The notes beneath the pieces were generated by a model that searched no databases, had not been told where the DNA came from, and was given only the letters and a program-made list of their open reading frames with translations. From NCBI GenBank assembly GCA_000252485.1, contig JH610888.1:1-38734 (forward strand): a stretch of DNA of 38,734 nucleotides, given 5' to 3'. Positions within the stretch are counted from its first letter, which is position 1, and each line of letters opens with the position of its first letter. Both the position numbers and the translations under genes were made by a program. Below, piece by piece: positions 8,667-16,635 of this stretch. Source of the stretch: Prochloron didemni P4-Papua_New_Guinea (lineage in GTDB: Bacteria; Cyanobacteriota; Cyanobacteriia; Cyanobacteriales; Prochloraceae).

Positions 8667-9002
8667 ATGCCAGCTAAAGACCTTTACCACGACACGGTTG
8701 AAAAAATTCTCAAGGATCATGCGGCTATTCCCTATAGCTATGGGGATATTCAGCAATATGTTATCGTTAGCCGAGATGGAACTCACTTTTTGCTATTTAA
8801 TGAAGGCTGGCATGGAAAGCGACGGGTACATGGAGTTGTGACCCATGTTGAAATCCGTGAGGGCAAAATCTGGATTCACTTTGATGGGATTGAAGATGGC
8901 ATCACCGATGAATTGCTTGCCGCAGGAGTTCCCAAAGATCGGATTGTGCTGGCTTTCTATCCACCTCATCTTCGAGAACATACGGGGTATGCTCTCGCCT
9001 AA
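8667..9002 (+). CDS. xisI: XisI-like fdxN element excision controlling factor
   Basis: A 111-residue protein from the ATG at 8667; a GTG at 8661 would add two residues. It has the XisI hallmarks: an N-terminal helix (DLYHDTVEKILKDHA), the VVTHVEIREGKIWI strand pair and the tail GVPKDRIVLAFYPPHLRE. It is a diverged paralogue of the gene at 8086, which points the other way. No xisH neighbour is present. The gene lies between the Rpn nuclease and the end of the phosphatase operon, converging on the latter. Confidence 0.88.
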   Translation: MPAKDLYHDTVEKILKDHAAIPYSYGDIQQYVIVSRDGTHFLLFNEGWHGKRRVHGVVTHVEIREGKIWIHFDGIEDGITDELLAAGVPKDRIVLAFYPPHLREHTGYALA

Positions 9003-9039
9003 GTAGTAGGTGTAATTGTTCATGATTAATCTCCAGCTA

Positions 9040-9384
9040 TCAATTCTTATCTTCTGGTTTTTCGGTTTCCCTTGGTTTCTCAATCTTGTCTTCAATTATT
9101 TTAATTCTTTCTTCAAGGTTCTCGATTTTCTCAATTCTCTCAATTCCTTGTTCAATTGCTTTAATGATTTCAACGCTTCCATCTTTCTTTCCTAAATCGT
9201 AAAATACCATCGCAATATTTATTATACTTAGGAAAATACTAACCAAACCCAAACCCAAAGCAATCAAGGAATTTCTTTTGGCAATCTTTACGGTTTTCCT
9301 TAAATCAGCCATAGACTTAGCTTTTGTTTCCATGGCGGTTGATGTTTCATCTAACCTTGGGGAATCATCTTCATGTTGGTTCAT
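9040..9384 (-). CDS. Small single-span membrane protein with coiled coil, coupled to PP2C
   Basis: A 114-residue protein: a polar N-terminus, one membrane helix (about 40-63, SLIALGLGLVSIFLSIINIA), then a charged helical stretch (72-105) with heptad Ile/Glu/Lys spacing (IEKIENLEERIKIIEDKIEK), likely a coiled coil. Its start overlaps the phosphatase stop codon by four bases (ATGA), which implies translational coupling and a shared role. I do not recognise a named family. A plausible role is anchoring or dimerising the phosphatase at the membrane; this is inferred from coupling alone. Confidence 0.7.
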   Translation of the reverse strand: MNQHEDDSPRLDETSTAMETKAKSMADLRKTVKIAKRNSLIALGLGLVSIFLSIINIAMVFYDLGKKDGSVEIIKAIEQGIERIEKIENLEERIKIIEDKIEKPRETEKPEDKN

Positions 9385-10445
9385 TTTTTTTTCATCTCTG
9401 GGTAATCCAGATCCCCTTCTTCCAGAAGTTTAACCAGACCCATAGTAATATCATCGCCGCTTCCTTGTTGGGAAGTTTGACTTAAAAAAGATTCTAATTG
9501 ATTTTCGATATAATCCATACCATGGAGATTAATCATCTCTCGGTAATCTTGTCCTACCTGTTGGAAGTCTTCTTCCGAAGAAAAAGAATTACTATAACCA
9601 TCAGTAGCCAGTAAAATTAAAGCTGGCATGGAATGGTGAGAATCGGTAGATAAGGGTTCTAATGGTTCTAAATATTCTAATTCTACTTGAAATTGATTCC
9701 AAGCTTGTTCCATACACAAAGAAGTAGTTTCGTTGGCAATCAATCTCTTATCCCTCGGTAAAGGGCGGCGAGTATTGCCAGTAGAATCCACACACAAAAT
9801 ATCCCCATCACCTATTTGGAGATAAACAATCAAACAATCGGTTACAATGGCAATTAAGAGAGTAGCCCCATAGATAATGCTAAATTGAGAATTTATTGTA
9901 GTCGATTCAGCTTGGTAAAACTCCTCCAGAATCTTACCAATAAATTTTTGCCCGTTACTTCCTCCTTTCTTTTTCAAATCCTCCCATTCTTCATCGGTAA
10001 TCTCATTTTCTTCTAAATGTTGCCTAACGGACTGTTGCCATCTCCGAACAATCCTTTCCGGTAGATAGTTTCCAGCAAAATCTTTGATAGTTGCTAAATC
10101 AGATTCTAAATGGGAATTTTCTTGACCTTCTAGATTAAATCTTCCCTGGAAAATGTTTTCCGTAATAACCTGAATGGCAGCCTCAACAGCCATTTGAGAA
10201 CCAATATGACTGCGAAAACTTTTCGCACTACCATGACCGTCAGATACAGCCAAAACTAGAGGAAGAGTCAAGTTTGAATTATGCGATCCCGCAGGGATCT
10301 GCTTCGCAGCACGCGCAGCGCCACGAAGGGATCGCCAGATTTTCAAAGCATCCTGATTTGGCAGTCCATGTCTCAGGTGAGAAGCACCGGTGACAGATTT
10401 ACCAATACAATGCCAAATAGGGTGGGAATTTGTTGCCATGGCCAT
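9381..10445 (-). CDS. PP2C-type Ser/Thr phosphatase of a TerY-P-like triad
   Basis: A 354-residue PP2C-family phosphatase. Metal-site motifs are visible: SDGHG (Asp69-Gly72), LLATDGYSNSF and GSGDDITMGLV near the C-terminus; the N-terminal GKSVTGASHLRHGLPNQDA matches the family. Expected activity is removal of phosphate from Ser/Thr with Mn/Mg. The nearby kinase and TerY-like vWA gene on the same strand make up the kinase-phosphatase-vWA triad described for TerY-P systems. An alternative start is the second ATG (10439). Residues 40-54 (LRGAARAAKQIPAGS) are a 15-codon in-frame insertion of a dispersed repeat, placed between the N-terminal motif and the DGHG motif. The active-site motifs are intact, so I expect a working enzyme. 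Confidence 0.9.
   Translation of the reverse strand: MAMATNSHPIWHCIGKSVTGASHLRHGLPNQDALKIWRSLRGAARAAKQIPAGSHNSNLTLPLVLAVSDGHGSAKSFRSHIGSQMAVEAAIQVITENIFQGRFNLEGQENSHLESDLATIKDFAGNYLPERIVRRWQQSVRQHLEENEITDEEWEDLKKKGGSNGQKFIGKILEEFYQAESTTINSQFSIIYGATLLIAIVTDCLIVYLQIGDGDILCVDSTGNTRRPLPRDKRLIANETTSLCMEQAWNQFQVELEYLEPLEPLSTDSHHSMPALILLATDGYSNSFSSEEDFQQVGQDYREMINLHGMDYIENQLESFLSQTSQQGSGDDITMGLVKLLEEGDLDYPEMKKK
10289..10333. repeat. 45-bp small dispersed repeat inserted in the PP2C gene
   Basis: The sequence GCGATC is followed by 45 bp of nested palindromes (GATCCCGCAGGGATC, TGCTTCGCAGCA) ending in GATC, then GCC. Removing the 45 bp restores GCGATCGC (a HIP1 octamer) and keeps the reading frame. 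This is an exact 15-codon insertion. Confidence 0.75.
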
Positions 10446-10805
10446 TAATTATTGTTACATTGTTATATTGTTCCATTTTTACTCTATCGCCTTTCTTGGA
10501 CTCATGAGAGACATATAATAGCAGTGTCTTTAGTGTTTAGAATCGTAGGTTGGGTTGAGGTAACGAAACCCTTCGACTACGCGGTCCCTGAGCGAAGTCG
10601 AAGGGCAGGGCAACGCCCAACAAGCCACAAAATTGGTGTTGGGTTTCGCTCGCGCTCAACCCAACCTACAATTACTTATAACTCTATCGCCTTTCTTGGA
10701 CTCATGAGATATAATAGCAGTGTCTTTAGTGTTTAGTATTAAGTAAAAGCAACCGCAGGTTGCAGTATAACTATCAACTATCCACTATCAACTGTCAACT
10801 GCTAT
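10446..10805. repeat. Gene-free gap: direct repeat pair around a hairpin element
   Basis: A 60-bp sequence at 10481-10540 recurs as 56 bp at 10681-10736, exactly 200 bp on, differing mainly by a 4-bp indel. Between them lies a GTAGGTTGGGTTGAG hairpin element (10545-10669) with a compound palindrome in its loop. A heptamer array follows at 10770-10801. No gene is seen. Confidence 0.8.
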
Positions 10806-11510
10806 TTACCAAACATCATCTACTCCATCCGTAGCCACCGTAGGAGGAGTAGGAATAGGTACGTTAGTGGAGATATTTGAGGAATTTGCCGATTGACTTA
10901 CAGGGGAAGAAGTTGATTTTAACACTGCAGTAGAAACCCATTTAATCTGATTTACTAATTGTTCTGGATTATTAGCTCGAAGAGGTTTTAATTCTGGATG
11001 GACGATGAACTTTTGCAAGACATCGTAATCCACATCATCGCCGATGGCAATAGCAACTTTAACTGCTTTTTGCCCCCAAGGTTCGCTCATTAATTTGCGA
11101 AAACCTTCGTTAAAATCATCCGTAGGATAACCATCGGAGATTAAAACTAAGACGGGAGGTAAAGCCCTATCTGTCATGGGGGGAACTTTTAATTGTTCCG
11201 TTAATAAAGAAATGGCTTTTCCCATATCAGTTATGCCATCCGCCTGCAAATCTTCCCAATCAAAATGTTCTACCGGTGTGGGTTGGGAAATATGCCATTG
11301 CGCCCCAGAAGAAAAGGCGATCGCCCGCACTAAGATTTGGGCATTAGGGTTATCGTTGGCCGCATCTCGCATCAAAGGAATAGCCTGACGAATGGCATTG
11401 TTGAGGGCTTGAATTTTCCCTCCATCCCCCATTGAGGCGGAGCAATCGCAAAGCCAAATAAAATGCAAAGGACGAGTGGATAGTTTTCCTCCCGGTAAGA
11501 TTGTTGTCAT
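10806..11510 (-). CDS. terY: TerY-like vWA domain protein
   Basis: A 234-residue cytosolic protein made of one von Willebrand A domain (about 13-195) and a Ser/Thr/Pro-rich tail (195-230). The metal site is complete: DCSAS (Asp22, Ser24, Ser26), Thr94 in GITDMG and SDG (Asp126). The opening RPLHFIWLCDCSASM and the end of the domain match TerY-type proteins of tellurite-resistance and related stress systems. It lies between the kinase and phosphatase genes on the same strand, the layout of a TerY-P triad, in which the vWA protein is thought to bring partners together in a metal-dependent manner. The Ser/Thr-rich tail could be a phosphorylation target; that is a guess. The gene symbol marks family membership, not proven tellurite function. 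Confidence 0.85.
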   Translation of the reverse strand: MTTILPGGKLSTRPLHFIWLCDCSASMGDGGKIQALNNAIRQAIPLMRDAANDNPNAQILVRAIAFSSGAQWHISQPTPVEHFDWEDLQADGITDMGKAISLLTEQLKVPPMTDRALPPVLVLISDGYPTDDFNEGFRKLMSEPWGQKAVKVAIAIGDDVDYDVLQKFIVHPELKPLRANNPEQLVNQIKWVSTAVLKSTSSPVSQSANSSNISTNVPIPTPPTVATDGVDDVW

Positions 11511-11514
11511 TTTC

Positions 11515-11593
11515 TAGTTGATAGTGGATAGTTGATAGTGGATAGTTGATAGTGGATAGTGGATAGTGGATAGTTGATAGTTGATAGTGGGTG
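11515..11593. repeat. Heptamer array upstream of the TerY-like gene
   Basis: GATAGTG/GATAGTT units begin a few bases upstream of the start codon at 11510. They run into a dispersed repeat (11588-11684) related to 1237-1311. Confidence 0.9.
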
Positions 11594-11761
11594 TGGTCAA
11601 AAGTAGTTGTTTCCGGCTAAATATCTATTTATCAATTGTGAGGTAGCCCCCCTTCGACTACGCTCAGGGCAAGTCTGGGCTGCTGACGCAATCGCGGGTA
11701 AGCCGCGACTATTGAGAATATAAAATTCAACTGTTATAGTTGATCGAAAATTTAATCTCGT

Positions 11762-13096
11762 TTAAATTTTTACTTCTCCCTCCACTTTACCAAAACTAAT
11801 TTTCTTTCTTGTATCTAGGGTAACGCTGCGTCCTGGTGGTACGTCTTTGGCTTCACCATTGGGATTGGTAATTACCCATTTTTCTCTAGAAAGATTTTTT
11901 AAACCCCAAATATTAGGATTCTTGGGATGTTGGCTCATTTCCGCTATGGGTCGAGAAAAGTCGTAACTAGCTTGACCGTCAATATGATGAGGATACAGCT
12001 TAGTATCATAGTTTAACATGACGATCTGTTTATCTAGCCGCAATCTGGCTGGTAATTTCATTTCTTTTTTACAAGACCAACAAGGTTGGGGTCTGCCTCT
12101 GTTGGTTTTCAGTATTTCCGTGTCGTAGAAATTCTCAGCTCTACAATGAGGACAATAAATAATTGAATCTCTCAACCTGATAGTGGCTTTGCGCCATGCA
12201 GTTTCTTGGACGCGATCGCGAGGATTGCGCAATCCTTTAGTAAAGGCTTGAATAAAAAGGTCTTTGAGAAATTGAGGATAAATTTGCCAAAAGATTAAAG
12301 CATTATCTTGATAACCGGTTACCGGTCGATTGGACAGATTTTGAGGGTCGAAGATAAAAACTGCCTCCGAACCATATAGTCTTTCCCTGGACGGTAAATC
12401 CAAACATTTTATCTTAGCTTCTTTTCTTCCTTCTAAAGGATGATGACTGAATAACAAATAAAACAGTAACACAGCCAAAGAATACAAATCCGTATCTTTA
12501 TTGGGTCTAGATTGACGGGCGATTATTTCTGGAGCCATAAACCCTGGAGTTCCCAGAATTGCACTTGTTTTTTCTCGATTGTCTATATCAACGTTGTCAT
12601 TATCGCAAATTAACACATCCCCTGTTGCCGGATTAAAAAAAACATTGCCAAAAGAAATATCTCGATAACAAAAACCTTTGGCATGAAGTTGAAAAAAACT
12701 ATTGGCTAACTGAAATCCCGCAGTGGTTAAATTTCTCATAGTGGGGATGGGAGTTATTGTCCTTTTCATTAAGTCTATCAGACTTTTATATTGAACCGGA
12801 CGCAGGGCCATAATGTAGCCAAAACTGGGATTACCTCTTTTAAAGACTAATTCCAGAGGCCACAAAAAACTTTCGCTAGGGGCTTGTTTGACAATGGCTT
12901 GTTTTAATCTCTCTTGCAGATTGGTATCCCATTGTAGATAATGAGGATGCATCCATTTCAGAGCCACCGATTCATTGCCGAACTTGGCTTGATAAACTTC
13001 ACCTTGTCCCCCACTGCCTAAGAGAAATTCTACTTCACAATCCAGTGCTGAGGATTGGGTTTGTACTTTATCTCCCGGTTTCAGAATGTCACTCAT
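11762..13096 (-). CDS. Ser/Thr protein kinase with zinc ribbon and FHA-like C-terminal domain
   Basis: A 444-residue kinase. Visible parts: glycine loop LGSGGQGEVY (26-35), ATP-binding Lys47 in VALKW, catalytic YRDISFGNV (Asp146, Asn151), metal-binding DND (165-167) instead of DFG, and MAPE (187-190). A four-cysteine zinc ribbon follows (CPHC at 315-318, CWSC at 339-342), then a ~90-residue C-terminal domain (about 352-444) with WGLKNLSREKW and ISFGKVEGE, homologous to the end of the membrane vWA protein at 4896. Kinases with zinc ribbons beside TerY-type vWA and PP2C genes are the TerY-P triad; the substrate is unknown. Key residues are kept, so it should be active despite the DND change. 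A vWA gene is divergent on the other side. Confidence 0.9.
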   Translation of the reverse strand: MSDILKPGDKVQTQSSALDCEVEFLLGSGGQGEVYQAKFGNESVALKWMHPHYLQWDTNLQERLKQAIVKQAPSESFLWPLELVFKRGNPSFGYIMALRPVQYKSLIDLMKRTITPIPTMRNLTTAGFQLANSFFQLHAKGFCYRDISFGNVFFNPATGDVLICDNDNVDIDNREKTSAILGTPGFMAPEIIARQSRPNKDTDLYSLAVLLFYLLFSHHPLEGRKEAKIKCLDLPSRERLYGSEAVFIFDPQNLSNRPVTGYQDNALIFWQIYPQFLKDLFIQAFTKGLRNPRDRVQETAWRKATIRLRDSIIYCPHCRAENFYDTEILKTNRGRPQPCWSCKKEMKLPARLRLDKQIVMLNYDTKLYPHHIDGQASYDFSRPIAEMSQHPKNPNIWGLKNLSREKWVITNPNGEAKDVPPGRSVTLDTRKKISFGKVEGEVKI

Positions 13097-13386
13097 ATAT
13101 ATCAGTTGCTAGTGGATAGTGGATAGTTGATAGTTGATAGTTGATAGTTAAATAGTTGAGGGTGTGTTCAAAAGTAGTTGATAGGGTTTTTGAGTAGGGT
13201 GGGCATTGCCCACCACAACATCTATCGCCTCCGTCAAAATCAGTATCAATAGTCTCCCGACTCCCTGCAGTTTTAGACCCAACTGGTTTTGACCACACCC
13301 AATAGTTGATAGTTGACAGTTGAATCTGCTACAATTATAGATTATTAATTGTTTATTGATAATTGTTCTTTAAAGGGAGGATATTG
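13097..13386. repeat. Divergent intergenic region with heptamers and an 80-bp dispersed repeat
   Basis: Heptamers at 13106-13155 and 13301-13318 flank a GTAGGGTGGGCATTGCCCACC palindrome (about 13195-13216) and an 80-bp repeat (13221-13300) that recurs nearly identically at 20711-20790 upstream of rsmH. The region separates the kinase and vWA genes. Confidence 0.8.
13313..13341 (+). promoter_or_regulatory. Possible promoter of the divergent vWA gene
   Basis: TTGACA (13313-13318), a 17-base spacer and TATAGA (13336-13341) lie 45 bases before the start codon. The -35 hexamer is a one-base variant of the TTGATAG repeat unit. The -10 match is moderate. Confidence 0.4.
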
Positions 13387-14628
13387 ATGAAAGTAAGTTT
13401 ACAAGCCGTTTTGAGCGACAGCCACCTTGACAGTACTCAAAAAAGCAATCAGCGCCAACTGGCCATTTCCATGTCCGCAGTCAGCGATGCCACAGACGGT
13501 AATTTACCCTTGAATCTTTGTTTGATTATCGATCACAGCGGTTCCATGAAGGGACGACCCATCAACAAGATCAAACAAGCCGCTGTTAGCTTGGTGCAAA
13601 AATTAAAGCCCAGCGATCGCCTTTCCATCATCTCTTTCAACCATAAAGCCAAGGTGCTGGTAGCCAATCAAATAGTAGGGGAGATAGATAATCTGAAAAA
13701 GAAGATTCTCTACCTGGAAGCAGATGGAGGAACTTCCATTGATGAAGGGATGAACTTAGGACTGAAAGAAGCTATCAAGGGAAAAAAAGATGGGGTGAGT
13801 CAAGTTTTCCTCCTCACGGATGGGGAAAATGAACATGGCAACAATCAACGCTGTCGAGAATTAGCCACTATTGCATGTTTCGATAATATCACCATCAACA
13901 CCTTGGGATTTGGCAGCCATTGGAATCAAGATGTCTTAGAACAAATTGCCGATTCGGCCAGCGGGACTCTATGTTACATCGAGAAACCGGAACAGGCCAT
14001 GGAAAAATTCAGCGAGCTGTTTACTCGGATCAAGTCAGTGAGTTTAACCAATGCCTATATTTTAATTGAATTAATGCCCCAAGTGCGATTGGCAGAGCTG
14101 AAACCGGTAGCCCAAGTAGCGCCGGATATTATCGAACTGCCAATCCAGAGAGAACAGGAGCGGTATATCTTCCGTTTGGGAAACTTGATGTGTGATGATT
14201 CCCGAGTGGTGTTGGCCAATCTATATCTGGCTAATCTACCTTTAGGCAGCAATACCATTGCTAAAGTGCAAGTGCGCTATGATGACCCAGGAAGGGGCCA
14301 GGAAAAATTGCTTTCTGAGAATATCCCGGTAGAAGCAGAGGTACAGCAAGCATATCAACCTAAACTGGATTCCATGGTGCAAAAACATATCCTTGCTTTG
14401 GCTAAATACCGTCAAACGAAAATTGCCGAGACCAAATTACAATTAGGCGATCACTCCGGTGCAGCCACCATGTTGCAAACTGCCGCCAACACAGCCCTGC
14501 AGCTGGGGGATAAAAGTGCAGCTACGGTATTGCAAACTAGCGCCACTCAGCTTCAATCTGGAGCCGAACTCTCCGAAGCAGAACGGAAAAAAACCCGTAT
14601 TGTCTCCAAGACTATCTTACAAAAATAA
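13387..14628 (+). CDS. vWA domain protein with helical C-terminus
   Basis: A 413-residue protein from the ATG at 13387, chosen because AAAGGGAGG ends six bases upstream. It has no signal peptide or membrane helix. A vWA domain (about 40-230) carries a full metal site: DHSGS (Asp49, Ser51, Ser53), Thr116 in GGTS and TDG (Asp145). A beta-rich middle region (about 230-330) and an Ala/Gln-rich helical end (330-413) follow, the latter with a repeated LGD.SAAT.LQT pattern. This resembles the widespread bacterial stand-alone vWA proteins with C-terminal helical tails. It is divergent from the kinase and is the only gene of the island on the plus strand. A link to the triad is inferred from position and shared domain class. 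Confidence 0.88.
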   Translation: MKVSLQAVLSDSHLDSTQKSNQRQLAISMSAVSDATDGNLPLNLCLIIDHSGSMKGRPINKIKQAAVSLVQKLKPSDRLSIISFNHKAKVLVANQIVGEIDNLKKKILYLEADGGTSIDEGMNLGLKEAIKGKKDGVSQVFLLTDGENEHGNNQRCRELATIACFDNITINTLGFGSHWNQDVLEQIADSASGTLCYIEKPEQAMEKFSELFTRIKSVSLTNAYILIELMPQVRLAELKPVAQVAPDIIELPIQREQERYIFRLGNLMCDDSRVVLANLYLANLPLGSNTIAKVQVRYDDPGRGQEKLLSENIPVEAEVQQAYQPKLDSMVQKHILALAKYRQTKIAETKLQLGDHSGAATMLQTAANTALQLGDKSAATVLQTSATQLQSGAELSEAERKKTRIVSKTILQK

Positions 14629-14779
14629 AAGCAATTTAATCCTTTCTTGAGCAAGATGGGTATTGTTACAGGTTTGTTGAATGAAATACAACTAGGTTGA
14701 ATGAATTTTTTTTCTTGGAGATGTTTTTATGCTATATTCATAGCAATCTAATTAATTGTCTAGGGACAATTTTTAATCC

Positions 14780-15736
14780 ATGGAATTAATCATCTATCTG
14801 GCTCTTTTTTCAGTGAGCATAGCAGTATTGGTAAAATCCTCCGATTTCTTTACCGATGCTGCTGAAAAATTAGGGGTTTTAATTGGCTTACCTTCTTTTA
14901 TAATTGGAGTGACTATAGTATCGGTAGGTACATCCCTGCCAGAGTTAATTTCTTCCCTATTTGCTGTCTTTGAAGATTCATCAGAAATTGTGGTAGGCAA
15001 TGTTGTGGGTTCCAATATTGCCAATATCTTTCTTGTTATTGGAACAGCTTCAGTTCTAGGTTATAGGAAAAGCATTGAAATAACTTATAATTTAGTCAGC
15101 GTTGATTTACCTTTATTTGTCGGTTCTGCTTTTTTATTAGCTTTACAAGTTTGGGATGGCACTTTTACTAGAGGAGAAGCATTATTTCTGATTTTTGGTT
15201 ATTTGATGTATCTCTTCTATACTTTTAGCGAAAACAAAGAAGAACCAAAGGAAGAAAGTGAAGAAGGTGAAATAAAAAAAGATGGAAAAACTTTTGCAGT
15301 TCAATTTACTATTCTAATCTTAAGTTCAATTGGCCTTTATTTCGGGGCGAAATATACCATCGATTACCTCATTAACATTTCAGAAATCTTAGATATTGGT
15401 AGAGAAGTAATTGCGGTGACTGCGGTAGCTTTAGGAACCTCCTTACCGGAATTAGTCGTCACTGTTAATGCTAGTTTCAAGGGCAAAGCAGAACTGGCAG
15501 TGGGCAATGTTTTAGGTTCCAATATTTTCAATATTTTCATGGTAATGGGGGTTCCTGGGTTAATTAGCCCTTTGATTATTCCCGAAACCGTAATTGTGGG
15601 AGCCATGCCCACTTTAATTGCCGGAACTCTTTTGCTTTTCTTTGTTGCCCAAGACAATAAATTGACAATGTGGGAAGGATGGTTATTCTATCTTTTCTAT
15701 GGTTGGTTTATTGGCACTACATTCGGTCTTGTTTAA
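14780..15736 (+). CDS. Calcium/sodium antiporter (CaCA family, YrbG-like)
   Basis: A 318-residue inner-membrane exchanger with about ten membrane helices in two inverted halves. Both alpha-repeats are clear: GTSLPELISS with GNVVGSNIANI in the first half and GTSLPELVVT with GNVLGSNIFNI in the second. An acidic cytosolic loop (about residues 153-170, rich in Glu/Lys) separates the halves. The family exchanges Ca2+ for Na+ or H+; ion choice cannot be read from sequence. The start is the first ATG of the frame. It follows the vWA gene after 150 bases. The stop codon overlaps the end of an inverted-repeat element (15736-15875). Confidence 0.92.
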   Translation: MELIIYLALFSVSIAVLVKSSDFFTDAAEKLGVLIGLPSFIIGVTIVSVGTSLPELISSLFAVFEDSSEIVVGNVVGSNIANIFLVIGTASVLGYRKSIEITYNLVSVDLPLFVGSAFLLALQVWDGTFTRGEALFLIFGYLMYLFYTFSENKEEPKEESEEGEIKKDGKTFAVQFTILILSSIGLYFGAKYTIDYLINISEILDIGREVIAVTAVALGTSLPELVVTVNASFKGKAELAVGNVLGSNIFNIFMVMGVPGLISPLIIPETVIVGAMPTLIAGTLLLFFVAQDNKLTMWEGWLFYLFYGWFIGTTFGLV

Positions 15737-15875
15737 TATCATGTCCGGCAGCATTGTCATTGTAAATGATACATCGGCAATTTAATTTACATTGCGGACT
15801 TTGAGGAGTTTTCCCCCAATGTTGGGGGTTAGGGGGCTAAACAAATTATAGGTACGATCTAAACGGACATGATAT
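15736..15875. repeat. 140-bp element with 12-bp terminal inverted repeats (MITE-like)
   Basis: ATATCATGTCCG at 15736-15747 is repeated in inverted form at 15864-15875. Inside is a CCCCCAATGTTGGGGG hairpin (about 15812-15827). The left end covers the last base of the antiporter stop codon. There is no coding capacity, so it is a candidate non-autonomous mobile element. Confidence 0.6.
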
Positions 15876-16635
15876 AACTTCGTCTCTTATTCTTTTAGTA
15901 GTCCCTTATTCTTCTCCCCCCTTATTAAGGGGGGCTGGGGGGGATCCAACGTTAAACTATTCCGTGGGTTGAGAAACCGGGTTTCTTTCCCAAGTTTTAG
16001 CATTAATCCTTAAAAGAATAGGAGAAACCCGGTTTCTTGGCTGAAATCTAATCCACATTTTTAGCTGTTTTTTTTAAAGGTCAAAGTTAAATTAACAACA
16101 AGGAATCATCCTAACTTTGCGGTTATTTGCAGGAATCTTGAGATTGTAGACCAAGAAATTTAAATCTAAGAAAATATAGATCTGCGACAAAGGGAGGTTT
16201 TTTTTAGATATACTCTTGGCTAATTTACAATTTTAGCTTCTATTTAAATATGACTCAATTTTCTGTATTTGTCAACCCCCATTCTCTCCTCATTTATTGA
16301 TATGAATTCTCAATAAGTAGATTTTTTTGGTATACCAGGCTACAGTTTTGCCATGAGGGACTTTTTTTAACCGCACACTTCGGCTTCGCGGCCACTGAGC
16401 GTAGCCGAAGTGCAGTGGAACGATGGACACAGATGAACGCAGATGATTGAGGATAGTTATTGAATTAACTAATTTAAACAACAAATAACCAACAACCAAC
16501 AACCAACAAAGTTTACTTATCTTTACAGAGGAATAAGGCGAGTGTAGTAGGGGGCATTTTTTGCCGAGACATTCGTCACGAATTAAATTTTGAATTTTGA
16601 ATTTTGAATTTTGAATTCGACGGTCGGGAGAGCTC
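15876..16635. other. Intergenic region without a gene, several repeats
   Basis: It contains a CCCCCCTTATTAAGGGGGG palindrome (about 15917-15948), a paired GAGAAACCGGGTTTCT / GAGAAACCCGGTTTCT element (15971-16037), a TTCGGCT-type palindrome (about 16376-16418), a CCAACAA array (about 16478-16509) and TTTGAAT repeats (16585-16618). I see no convincing reading frame. Confidence 0.7.

Noticed and set aside
10452-10736. 94-codon plus-strand reading frame upstream of PP2C
   Set aside because: It lies wholly in the direct repeat/hairpin element and its residues are repeat-derived.
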